Shown in pieces: positions 1 to 9,585 of a stretch of DNA of 40,024 nt. The stretch's first letter is position 1, and the number at the start of each line of letters is the position of its first letter. The notes beneath the pieces were generated by a model. That model did not search any database. It saw nothing but the letters and a program-made list of their open reading frames with translations, and was not told where the DNA came from. The translations under genes were made by a program, and so were the position numbers. Source of the DNA: Candolleomyces eurysporus. Its lineage: Eukaryota; Basidiomycota; Agaricomycetes; Agaricales; Psathyrellaceae. The stretch is from NCBI GenBank assembly GCA_027579435.1, contig JANBPK010001267.1, positions 1 to 40,024 on the forward strand, read 5' to 3'.

Positions 1-417
1 GGTGACTGTGAGTCACTGTGATCCATCCTGACCAAGTCACTGACATCCTTTCTATGACCAGGGAGCTTTAATAGCATCATCAGTGCACTGCATCGCTACT
101 CTGACAACCAAATTACATATGTCAACGATTTTCGACTCATTGATTTTACCCGCAATAACGGGTGGGGAAGAATCGACGAAAGACTCTCATCCCACGTCAA
201 GGTCGATCGGTTTCGTTGGTGGTCTGACTTGGCGCGCTTCACCTTGAATGCTAGGCAACGCCTCAATGTATGAACATCTCTTTTCATTGGAATATTGAAC
301 TCATTTCTGTTTCCTCTCTAGGATGATCTCCATGAGCACGAGTTGGCAGATATTGTGAAATCGTATTTCGATAAGTGGAAGGAAAGATATAAGGAAGATG
401 GCTTCACAGAGGAGTAG
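1..417 (+). CDS. NACHT NTPase, 3' end only (copy 0)
   Basis: This is the last part of an array NACHT gene cut by the left edge. The end of exon 2 is at 1-7, exon 3 at 62-267 and exon 4 at 322-417. Intron 2 (8-61) starts GTGAGT and intron 3 (268-321) starts GTATGA and ends CTCTCTAG; both match the introns of the complete copies in position and sequence. Exon 3 carries the conserved stretch IDFTRNNGWGRIDERL, and exon 4 the terminal DDLHEHELADIVKSYF segment ending with TAG at 415-417. No NTPase motif lies inside the window, so the family is assigned by near-identity with the complete genes. The frame is open across both splice junctions. Confidence 0.85.
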
Positions 418-937
418 GAGCATTCAAGTTCTTCCCTTTCTTCTTAGTCCACACCAAGATGTGGGGAACTACTATTGGCCATGGCCTCGCGACGCGAATC
501 CGAATCTCACTAATTACCTATCTGCTCTCTTCTGTTGCTCCACCCTCCATCATTCTGTTGTTACATTATTATCCTATTACAGATTAAGGACCCGAGGATA
601 CAAGTGCAAGAGAGATTAGTAGACTCCCGAAAACTACAACGAGATGCCAATTGTACAATAATTATCGATTATCCTAGATGTGCATGCGTTCGAGAGCGAA
701 AATTAACAAATAAAAATACAACTGCTCGAATCGAAAGCAGGTGACGAGTTGCGGTGGGGGGAGAGAGAGAAGATGTGAAAAGAGCGAGGGGTATTAGGTT
801 CGTGTAGATCCGAGCAGTGAACGGAAGGGGTCATAAATACCATAAATCGTGTATCTTGACTCTTCATGGGTCGTCTCCAAGCGTGACTGGCCCGTCCTCG
901 GCGGAAGATGAGTATTATTGCAATGCGTGTCGCAGGA
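418..937. other. Conserved flank between convergent NACHT and F-box 3' ends
   Basis: No gene is supported here. The stretch recurs after each NACHT copy and holds the 3' ends of two convergent genes. It has an intron-like acceptor (TATTACAG at about 575-582), an A-rich AAATAAAAAT-like stretch near 708-717 that could serve polyadenylation, and a short palindrome at 722-740. An ORF at 398-619 overlaps the NACHT stop codon in another frame; its counterparts are open in some copies and broken in others, so it is not called. Confidence 0.6.
722..740. repeat. Short imperfect palindrome repeated in each unit flank
   Basis: CTGCT and AGCAG form a 5-bp stem around CGAATCGAA. The same element follows an A-rich stretch downstream of other NACHT copies, near 6472-6491, 14247-14265, 20128-20147, 27000-27018 and 30121-30140, and inverted near 10925-10943. 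Its role is unknown. The unit deletion at about 27021 begins immediately after it. Confidence 0.5.
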
Positions 938-2590
938 TCAAGCCGTCAACTCTTCAATGGAACCAAGGCCGGGGACATGGGGCACGAGTATCTGTTCAAA
1001 CGCGGCTATCCAAGATCCATCAGCACCTGGTGACATGACCAGGCGCCCAAGATCCCATCTGCCACCATCGAACCCAAGCACATTGAGATTATGGAGAAAT
1101 TGACGCTAGACGCAAAACAGCCATCATGTCAGTCCAAAGGTCCCTGCACATCCCAAGCAAGAAAAACATACCGAATTCCGGGCATACCCCGACATCTGCG
1201 TCCTGTCCACAAGGTCTAGCTTTTGAAGGTATGGCAACCTCCTCGCCATTAGACTGAAGAAATTGGGGCTCAACGCGTCGATCCGCATCTCCAAGCTCCT
1301 CAGGGGCATCGACACGAACTCCGCCAATCCACTCCCACCGGTAGTCGAGAACGCCGGCGAGACGGCAAAGACGGCACAAACGTCCGGCAGATCCAACACC
1401 CTGTCCATCGGCGCGATAGACTTGAGGGTGGTCGAGCGAGCAGCAAGGAAATCCGAGACGACGTGCAGAGAGGCCTCAACGCCACCGCCACATGCTGGAG
1501 TTCCGGAAGCCTACTTCCACCAACACCACCGCCAACAGTCTGAGCCCGAATGGAGGAAAGGATCGTTTGGATCCAGTTGGAACATTCAAGAGCGACGCGT
1601 TCGGAATGCACGGCCCAGCGCATGGTCTTTAGGGATAGTGACTCGAGCGTTGCAGCGTGTTTCTGGACGGCTGAGCGCTGAACGCTCGTGGATCCAGGGA
1701 AACCGTCGAAGGGAATGGTGAGGGCTATAGCGCGGAGGTGGGGGAAGGTGCCGAGGTATCTGAAAAACTGGACAGCTCCAAGTGCAAGGAGCTTGGTGTC
1801 GTTTGGATCGAGATCGAGGTCAAGGTGTCCTTGAGATTGTGGAGGAACACCAAGAACCCATCCAAGCGGATGTTGATTTCACGTCGGGTCAGGTTACCGG
1901 AGATGAGGGAGATGTGTATGCCGGTGAGGTGGGGGAGCTTGATGGTGATGAGAAAATCGAGCGGAACCTGGACCGAGAGGCGCATTGGGGTGCCGTGCCA
2001 ACTCTGTAACGCCGGTTGCAGCAACGACAGGAACAACCTGGCGTGGTAGTTCTGTGACTCGTCTCATTCAATAGTGTACTCTCTGACGTTGATCAGGGTG
2101 GAGATCAGGGTGCTGACGTGGTTGAGAGCCTTCTCCATGCGCTTCTGAACTGTTTTCTCGCCTGGGACCGTATATATTCCGGGTGGAAGAGCATGGCTAC
2201 GCTGTTGAGCCCATTCTCTGTTCGGCTCTGGTATGTGTCCGTCTTTGGCTTTACGAGCCACGGCTTGATGTGGACGCATCTCACGACGTCTGCAATCCAC
2301 TGACTCTCCCTATTCCACGTTCATTAGATCAAATGAGACGTATAAGAGCATCGTAACTCACTGAACATGGCCCCACAGACGCTCCTTATCGGGCGTCATA
2401 ATGACAACCCACTTGTATTTTTCCTTGATCTACCCCTCATACAAGACCGACAGTGCGAGCGTCAAGCACTTGAGCAGGGATCCTGCAGATGATGGAGAGT
2501 GTTTTTGATGCGGGTTGATCGTCGTGGGTTTGGTCAGGGTTTGGTGAGCCATTCTTGCCGATTCTCACACGCCTTTTGCCGGGTTCTGAT
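938..2590 (-). pseudogene. F-box/LRR-like gene, broken copy A
   Basis: This is a relic of the gene that is intact at 30337-31980. Matching segments lie in several frames: the C-terminal part near 1124-1623, the middle at 1725-2036 and the N-terminal part near 2064-2300. A one-base deletion near 2150 shifts the frame where the intact copy reads FEKRM. A stop follows the REYTIE segment at about 2064-2069, and another stop replaces the Trp before IKEKYK in exon 1 (about 2432-2434). An ancestral F-box core CRIPAQVL is readable in exon 1 only in a shifted frame. The last exon ends at the equivalent stop codon (938-940). Confidence 0.8.
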
Positions 2591-3295
2591 CTTTTCTCGT
2601 CAATGATCAATCGCAATCTTGACCAAGTAGCTTTGATTCGTTGTGTAAGTACTGCTACTACTGCATTGCTGCATCGTATCCGCTCGAGCCCAGTACATTC
2701 TAATCGTCAAGGGCCACATCCATCCTCAAGCAAGATAACAGCTATTAATACTGGCGTCTGGATTCTGGGTTGATACTTCCGATTTTGAACGGTTGACGCT
2801 TCTACACGTTTGCCTAATGGTTTCCTCTAATTCCTAGTGAGATTATTCTGCTTGCAAAGATAGATGACAGTAATTCTAAGCCCATCTTCAGCAACGTCGG
2901 ATGTTCGCCTTAGCCCTCAGCTTTTTACGTATCATTCTATTAAGCGACGATTACTTGGCAATTAATTCATTTCCTAAGCATAATTCTACTAAGCCTCCAT
3001 TCACCCTTTGATCTTATCTGCCCAACAACCTGGCAATAATCTGATCTCCGGAAATCCTAATTGAAACATAAGAAGCAAAGGTAGCAGGGCATCATATGCA
3101 AACTCAAAAACACCGATGAGAAACTCGACCGAAACGGAGTAGAAATACTAATGCTACCACGAATGCGATTCCTCACTTTCTATATCCAACAGGGTGAACC
3201 TCTTGTTTTCTCTACGTTCGGCTCCGATTCCGCGATCCGGGTGTTGCTCCGAGTCCACACCAGCTAATAGGTTGCTTTATTTGGCCAGTACAGTC
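2591..3295. other. Intergenic, upstream of F-box copy A
   Basis: No ORF here resembles a gene. The sequence is homologous to about 15690-16400, the same position upstream of F-box copy D, and probably holds the old F-box promoter. Its last 160 bp (about 3136-3296) are inverted relative to that other copy. The ORF at 2555-2773 has no recognisable product. Confidence 0.6.
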
Positions 3296-3296
3296 G
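3136..3296. repeat. Segment inverted relative to its copy at about 16240-16400
   Basis: The reverse complement of this segment aligns closely along its length with about 16240-16400. Both contain, in opposite orientation, the stretch GGAATCGCATTCGTGGTAGC and the stretch around GGATCGC/GAATCGGAGCCGAACGTA. Left of the segment both copies share GAGAAACTCGACCGAAACG in the same orientation. On the right this copy jumps directly into NACHT relict sequence. Confidence 0.8.
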
Positions 3297-3795
3297 GACA
3301 TTCGCCCTGAAGTTCTTAAGTTCCAATACACTAATGGATTGCATCCAAGCCCAAGACGCTCCCAAGCATTTCCTTTCTATAGCTGGAGCAGCAGGAGCGG
3401 AGAATCTGCACTACAGCAAACGATAGGTGAATGGCTCAGCATTCTTTGTCTCTGAGGAGAGACCCTGCTGGAAGCAGCTTGACCGTCCACCTTGTGGCCA
3501 CCCTGTAGCCATCATCGCGTGCCAACTATGTCTACGTCGTTTGACCCTCCATGATACCATTTCAAATTTAATCGAAGAAGATCCACTGATTTCAGAAAAA
3601 GGCACAAGCTCCAGATGGACGGACTCGCAGTTACCCCTTCAACAAACGGGTTTGTGCGAGAGGACCGCGCAATACCAGAATACGATCACCATGAGCAGCA
3701 ATTACCATAAGTCCCAGGGAGAAAGGTTGAGAGGTAGAAAAGGTAGGGCGAGAGAGCTCAGGATTGACTCGGAGTTCGTCTAGATCCGACGGTTT
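3296..3795 (+). pseudogene. NACHT relict upstream of NACHT copy 1
   Basis: This is a degenerate piece of NACHT exon 2. One frame reads LMDCIQAQDAPKHFLSIAGA, matching the LMDWIQDREAPQRLLCMTGA segment of the live genes. The Walker A that follows is destroyed: a base is missing where the live genes read GAGKSALQQT. Further fragments resemble the post-Walker A region (ACQLCLRRLTLHDTISNLIE, 3510-3570). The relict lacks exon 1 and stops well before Walker B. Related relicts lie upstream of the copies at 17611, 24463 and 27591. Confidence 0.75.
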
Positions 3796-3954
3796 TAGTG
3801 ATCTGGGGCCAGCGTCTAAACAAGCGCCAGCTCCTTGAATTAGTGGTGGTCCGAGCGCGGGAATGTTCTGCCTCATGTTGGTTGCTGTTCTGGGGCCAAC
3901 CTCTTCCGTTGAACCTCCAACTCTCATCTAGGCTTCGTCGCTGTGGTCGCCCAT
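3796..3954 (+). promoter_or_regulatory. Conserved leader of NACHT copy 1
   Basis: This block is shared, with few changes, by the NACHT copies starting at 3955, 9116, 17611, 24463 and 27591. It includes AACAAGCGCCAGCTCNTGG, GATGGTCCGAGCGCGGGAAT and, just before the start codon, a C/T-rich tract ending CTCATCTAG, which looks like the acceptor of a 5' UTR intron. It is taken as promoter plus 5' UTR; no TATA box is obvious. Confidence 0.5.
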
Positions 3955-6164
3955 ATGCCTCCGAAGCCAAAGAAACGCGGCATCAAGTCTCTCGTTGACG
4001 GCTTTGGCTCCCTGTTCTCCTCCAGGCGTCGCAGGGATGAGCAGCCGATTGCTCATGGTCAGCCAACTGTGGAAGGTTCACCAGAGAATTTCCATGTATC
4101 ATCATCTTTGGAGGAGCGGGAAGGCCCTACCATGAGGGCTGCTCCCCTGGTCAGCACACCTGAGCATCTATTATTGTCCCATCCCAGTGGGGATCCGTCA
4201 ATGGCAGGTGCAAGGGATCACAGACGCCCACCACTCACGGAGCACAACCCGCCCATGTCAATGTTTCCGAATGCGCAAAACTTCAAGATCGACAACGTCA
4301 ATGTCCATTCTTTTGAGGATAGCCAGAAAGGAGGTATGTAAAGATGTTTGGACAAACTTCGACTGCTGATGACTTTGACCTGGCAGGCTGGAAGATGCTA
4401 TTGAAAAATACAGCCCCCAACGCACTTCACGACTCGAGGGCTCGATTCGATGCACCGAAATGCGATGAAGACACTCGCGTCGAGGTTACCAAGGAACTCA
4501 TGGATTGGATCCAAGATCGTGAAGCCCCGCAACGTTTACTGTGTATGACCGGTGCGGCAGGAGCAGGGAAATCAGCGCTACAGCAGACAATCGCCGAAGG
4601 ATGCTCAGGTTCCAATACCCTCGGCTCAGCATTCTTCTTCTCCGCGGGAGACCCCACTCGAAACGACTTGTCCCACGTCGTACCGACCATCGCTTGCCAG
4701 TTAGGCCTCCACAATCCTGCACTCCGTGATGCCATCGGAAAGGTCATCGAAGACAGTCCACTCATCTTCGAGAAAAAGATCAAAATTCAGATGGACATGC
4801 TCGTCGTTACCCCATTCAAACGCCTCTGCGCTAGCGGGGAATTGGACCGCAACACTTTTCCCCATGCCATCCTGATCGACGGCCTCGACGAGTGCTCCGG
4901 GGAGGAAAACCAAGAGGAACTGCTGTCCACGATCAAACACTGTCTCCTCGATAACGACCTCCCATTTCGCATTTTCATTGCCAGCAGACCAGAGTGGGCC
5001 ATCCGCACTGCGCTGGACAACGACCCAGAAGGCTACCTCTACCGACTCGCATACCACATCAAGCTCAGCGACATGTACGATGCCACAGGTGATATTCGTC
5101 GCTATTTGTGGACTAGACTTCGTGGAATCGGTAGTCGAAGCCGCGACCGCCGAGCGCAGTCTCCTCTATGGCCCACGAAGGAAGACATCGAGAAGCTTGT
5201 GGAGGCAGCGTCGGGACAGTTTGTCTATGCTGCGACAGTGATCAAATACGTATCGGAGCGGCGCGGCTCCCCGGTGGATCGACTCAGGGCAATCATCGAC
5301 TGGACTCCCGAAGGTGGTCAACAAACTCGTCCATTGGAGCTCCTCGATATCCTTTACAGGAACATTCTTTCCACTGCGAAGGAATTGTACGAGGCGGTCG
5401 ACACCAATCGAGGACGAGATTTTCTTCTACTTGTCCGGGCACACCAGATGAACTCTGACTCTCGCGTCGGTGGAACCCAAAATAGCACTCGCGATTTCGA
5501 TGAAATCATCAGCCTTGAAGAGGGAGGTCATCAAGTCCTTTTTTCTGACTTGCACTCACTCGTCTTCGTTCGTCAAGACTCAGATATGAGCAGAGTGTGG
5601 GAGGAGATGCGTTTCTATCACCTGTCGTTCTCCGAGTTTTTGGACAGCGAGCTTCGCGCTCAGCACTTATTTGTTTCGGAAACGCGGGTTCGCCAGTACG
5701 TGGTAGAGTCTTGTCTTCAGAAGTTACTTCAACAGGAAGATTTCTTGGAGAACGGTGAGTCACTGCGATCCATCCTGACCAAGTCTCTGACATCCTTTTT
5801 TCGATCAGGGAGCTTGAATTCGAGTTTGATCATCGGTGCACTGCATCGCTACTCTAACGACCAAATCACATATGTCGACGATCTCCGTCTCATTGATTTT
5901 ACCCGCAATAACGGGTGGGGAAGAATCGACGAAAGACTCCCATCCCACGTTAACGCTCAGTCTAGTCGGTGGTCTGGCTTGGTGCGCTTTACCTTGAATG
6001 CTATCCAACACCTCAATGTATGAACATCTCCTTTTATTGGAATATCGAACTAATTTCTGTTTCCTCTCTAGGATGATCTCCACGAGCATGAGCTGGCAGA
6101 TATTGTGAAATCGTATTTTGACAAGTGGAAGGAAAGATTTAAGGAAGATGGCTTCCCGGAGTAG
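3955..6164 (+). CDS. NACHT-domain STAND NTPase (copy 1)
   Basis: The protein is 682 aa from four exons: 3955-4333, 4387-5754, 5809-6017 and 6072-6164. Exon 1 encodes a basic, low-complexity N-terminus (MPPKPKKRG, FSSRRRR) ending in the segment NAQNFKIDNVNVHSFED that precedes NACHT domains in many mushroom proteins. Walker A GAAGAGKS is at about residues 182-189, Walker B ILIDGLDEC at about 288-296, and the sensor-like FRIFIASRPEW at about 320-330. The NACHT core is followed by DIRRYL and a conserved C-terminal region, with no WD40, ankyrin or TPR repeats, so it is short for the family. STAND NTPases act as ATP-dependent switches; the ligand is unknown. Intron 2 (5755-5808, 54 bp) has no stop in frame, so unspliced reading stays open. 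Walker B type matches copy 6 rather than copies 3-5. Confidence 0.92.
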
Positions 6165-6666
6165 GTGGAATCAAGTTCTTCCCTTTCTTTCTAGTCCACA
6201 CCAAGATGTGGGGAGCTACCCTCGGCCATGGCCTCACAATGCGAATCCGAATCTCACTGATTACCTATCTGCTCTCTTCTGTCGCTCCACCCTCCATCAT
6301 TCTGTTATTATATCGTTATCCTTTCACAGATTAAGGACTCGAGGATACAAGCACAGGATAACTTAGTAGACTTCCGAAAACTACAACAAAATGCCACGAT
6401 ATACCAATAGTACAATAACAATCCTAGATGTGCATGCGTTCGAGAGCGAAAAATGAGCAAATAAAAAATACAGCTGCTTGAATCAAGAGCAGGTGACGAG
6501 TTGCGGTGGGGGAAGAGAGAGAAGATGCGAAAAGAGCGAGGGGAATTAGGTTTGTGTAGATGCGAGCAGTGAATGAAAGGGGTCATAAATATCATAAATC
6601 GTGCATCTTGACTCTTGACGGGTTGTCTCCAAGCATGACTAGTGCGTTGCAACGCGTGCCGCACAA
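6165..6666. other. Conserved flank between NACHT copy 1 and F-box copy B
   Basis: This is the same 3' flank as 418-937, with the intron-like CTTTCACAG near 6321-6329 and the A-rich stretch and palindrome near 6455-6491. An internal stretch after about 6640 is shorter than in other copies. No gene is supported. Confidence 0.55.
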
Positions 6667-8440
6667 TCAAGGCGTCAATTCTTCAATGGGATCAAGACCA
6701 GGGATACGGGGCCCGAGTATTCTTTCAAACGCGGCTATCCAAGATCCTCACCACCTGGTGACATGACCAGGCGTCCAAGCATCGAACCCAAGCGTATTGA
6801 GATCTTGGACAGATTGACGCTAGACGCAAAACAACCATCATTTAGTGTCAGTCCAAAGGTCCCTGCACATCCCAAGAAAGGATAACATACCGAATTCCGG
6901 GCATACCGCGACATCTGCGTCCTGTCCACAAGGTCCAGCTTCAAACTCTGAAGGTATGGCAACCTCCTCGCCATTCAACTGAGGAAATTAGGGCTCGACG
7001 CGTCGATCCGTATCTCCAAGTTCCTCAGGGGTATCGACACAAACTGCGCCAGCCCACTCCCACCGGTAATCGAGAACGCCGGCAAGATAGCGCAAACGTC
7101 CGGCAAATCCAACGTCCTGTCCATCAGCGTGATAGACTTGAGGGTGGTCGAGTCAGCAGCAAGGAAATCCGAGACGACGTGCAGAGAGGCCTCAACGCCA
7201 CCGCCACATGCTAGAGTTCCGGAAGCCTACTTCCACCACCACCACCGCCAACAGTCTGAGCCCGAATAGAGGAAAGGATTGTTTGGATCCAGAAATACAT
7301 TCGGGGACGACGCGTTCGGAATGCACGGCACAGCGTGTGGTCTTTAGGGATAGTGACTCGAGCGTTGCAGCGTGTTTCTGGATGAACCGGCTGAACGCTT
7401 GTGGATCCAGGGAAAGCTGGGCCCCGTCGAATGGGATGGTGAGGGCTACAGCGCGGAGGTGGGGGAAGGTGCCGAAGTATCTGAAGAACCGGGATAGCTC
7501 CGAGTGCAAGGAGCTTGGTGTTGTTTGGATTGAGATCGAGGTCAAGGTGTCCTTGAGATTGTGAAGGAACACCAAGAACCCGTCCAAGCGGATGTTGATT
7601 TCACGTCGGGTCAGGTTACCGGAGATGAGGTAGATGTGTATGTCGGTGAGGTNGGGGGAGCTTGACGGTGACAAATGAATCGAGCAGATCAGGTGGAACG
7701 TTGATGGAGAGGTGCGTGAGGGTGCCGTGCCAGCTCTGTAATGCCGGTTGCAGGAACGACAGGAACAACCTGGCGTGGTAGTTCTGAGACTCGTCCCATT
7801 CGATCGTGTACTCTCTGACGCTGGTAAGGGTGGAGATCAGGTACTGATGCGGTTGAGAGCCTTCTCCATGCGCTTCTCGAACTTCTTCCTCGCCTGGGAC
7901 CGTATACATTCCCGGTGAAAGAGCATTGCGACGCTGTTGAGCGCATTCCCCGTTCGGCTCTAGTATGTGTCCGTCTTTGGATTTACGAGCTACGGCTTGA
8001 TGTGTACGCATTTCACGACGTCCGCAATCCATTGACTGTCCTCATTCCATGTTCGTTAGATCGGATGAACGGGTATGAACATTGTAACTCACTGAACGCG
8101 TGGCCCCATGGACGCTTTGACTTCCTATTGCCCCTCGCCCAGTCGACTCCCTTTTCACTTCTCCCAGCCCTGATCCAACGCTCATAGAAGACCGGGGAGG
8201 ACGAAGGTAATATAGCGCCGAGCACTTCAGCCGGGATCCTGTGGGCAGCGGAGAGCACCATCTGATGCCTTTGAAGCAAGTTTTCGCATTTTTCGAGCTG
8301 GGTTGGCAGAGACTCGAGGGAGAATTGCGATAGACTTGGTCTTGAGCTTCGAGAGCCTTCAGAAGAGGCGGCCTGCGATGCTAGCGTAAAATCATGGCGA
8401 TGGTTGGAAGAAAAGACGCTGTTCTTGCCGATTCTCACAC
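6667..8440 (-). pseudogene. F-box/LRR-like gene, broken copy B
   Basis: Segments align with the intact protein of 30337-31980 in shifting frames: exon 1 at about 8090-8438, the N-terminal part of exon 2 in 7616-8032, the middle in 7192-7674, and the last exon ending at the equivalent stop (6667-6669). Exon 1 preserves the best F-box core in the array, HRIPAEVLGAI preceded by LQRHQMVLSAA, which supports the family call for all copies. Frame breaks lie near 7860 (where the intact copy reads NRVSTLI), near 7290 and near the N at about 7653. Copies A, D, E and the exon remnant at 23422 share this type of exon 1. Confidence 0.8.
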
Positions 8441-8965
8441 GGCTCGTCCCCGGCTACATATGATAGGACTCTGACACCTCATTTTGATTCAGCAACATTT
8501 CGCTCTATGATAATTGATTTGCGGTAATGATCATAGGTACCATAAACTGTGAGTCCTCTTTGCAGTCAACGAGAATGTGATCCATCTTAATCGGATGGTC
8601 TGCAAAGGCCGTTCGTTATCTAGAGGCGGCGTGATCAATGGCCAGAGAGAGTGGTCTACCACCCGAACCACCGGAAAATGCAGCTGAAGACAACCTCCCC
8701 GACCTACATCAAGCAGCTTGTAGCACTCGTCGGACCGTGTTTACTGGTATCCTCCCCAGCAAGCTCTGCCCAGCACCCCCTATATAATTCGCGACATCAC
8801 CGCTGCTCCCGCTTGCATTCTTACCACCCCTCACAAAAATAGGGGACCCCAATATGTTTGCTCCTCTTTCAACTTGCTTTGAACAGCCGGATGCTGCTGA
8901 GTACCACCACTATCAGGAGTATACGCCAATTCTAAAGACCTAGGCATCACAACTTTCCAACCCTC
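8441..8965. other. Unique island inside the array
   Basis: I find no copy of this stretch elsewhere in the window, although both sides are array sequence: F-box exon 1 on the left and the NACHT leader on the right. It contains a TATA-like CTATATAA at about 8781-8788, a pyrimidine-rich stretch, and a short ORF at 8854-8943. No transposase, long terminal repeat or target-site duplication was seen. Confidence 0.5.
8854..8943 (+). CDS. Possible 29-codon ORF downstream of a TATA-like box
   Basis: An ATG lies about 70 bp after CTATATAA and a C/T-rich CATTCTTACCACCCCTCAC stretch, a spacing that would suit a fungal core promoter. The peptide starts MFAPLSTCFEQPDAAEYHHY and ends at TAG (8941-8943). 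It has no signal peptide and no family I recognise. It could equally be the first exon of a gene whose remainder was lost when the island was inserted, or chance. The call rests only on the promoter-like context. Confidence 0.2.
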   Translation: MFAPLSTCFEQPDAAEYHHYQEYTPILKT

Positions 8966-9115
8966 GCATTCAACCCACCATCTAAACAAGCGCCAGCTCT
9001 TGGAATGAGTGATGGTCCGAGTGCGGGAATGTTCTGCCTCATGTTGTGTTCTGGGGCCAACCTCTTCCATCCAACCTCTGACTCTCATCTAGGCTTCATC
9101 GTTGTGGTTGCCAAT
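8966..9115 (+). promoter_or_regulatory. Conserved leader of NACHT fragment 2
   Basis: This is the array leader, homologous to 3796-3954. It starts abruptly after the island and includes the CTCATCTAG acceptor-like tract at about 9082-9090. It now drives only a truncated gene. Confidence 0.45.
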
Positions 9116-9585
9116 ATGCCTCCGAAACCCAAGAAACGCGGCATCAAGTCTATCGTTGACGGCTTTGGCTCCCTGTTCTCCTCCAGGCGTCGCGGGGATG
9201 AGCAGCCGATTGCTCACGATCAGCCAACCGTGGAAGGTTCGCCAGTGAATCTTCATTCCTCATCATCCTTGTAGGAGCGGGAGGGCCCTACCGCGAAGGC
9301 TGCGATCCCGGTCAGCGCGCCTGAGCATCCATTGTCGTCCCATTCCAGTGGGGAGGATCCTTCGATGGCGGGTGCAAGGGATCAGAGACGCCCACCACTC
9401 ACGGAGCATAGCCCATCTATGTCGATCTTCCCGAACGCGCAGAACTTCAAGATCAACAACTCAATGTCCATTCATTCGAGGATAGCCAGAAAGGAGGTAT
9501 GTAGAGATGTTTGGAGAAACGTCTTCGACTGCTGATGACTTCGCAATGACAGGCTGGAAGATGCTATTGAAAAATATAGCCTCAC
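9116..9585 (+). pseudogene. NACHT 5' fragment (copy 2), cut by inversion junction
   Basis: Exon 1 begins with the usual MPPKPKKRGIKSIVDGFGS but hits a stop at 9272-9274, where the other copies read LEE (GAG changed to TAG). A 3-base insertion near 9352 and a small deletion in the KIDNVNV segment add damage. Intron 1 and the first codons of exon 2 (GWKMLLKNIAS) follow. At about 9581-9590 the sequence switches into the middle of an F-box gene in the opposite orientation. The junction shares short homology (CCTC and AACG occur in both parents). The NTPase core is absent. Confidence 0.85.

Noticed and set aside
398..619. Overlapping ORF of about 73 codons across the NACHT stop codon, with similar ORFs after copies 1, 4 and 5 (QVLPFLLSPHQDVGNY)
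   Set aside because: It is interrupted by a stop after copy 6 and deleted after copy 3, and the similarity is what recent DNA duplication alone would give. It overlaps a spliced exon in another frame.
4427..5057. Long antisense ORFs opposite the NACHT exon, repeated at 18086-18679, 25218-25670 and 28137-28807
   Set aside because: They mirror the codon bias of the conserved NACHT exon, have no splice structure or family, and appear at the same place in every copy as expected of shadow frames.
5755..6023. A single uninterrupted exon from 4387 to 6023 in NACHT copy 1
   Set aside because: The 54-bp intron 2 happens to lack a stop in this copy, but its borders match the introns that must be spliced in the other copies.
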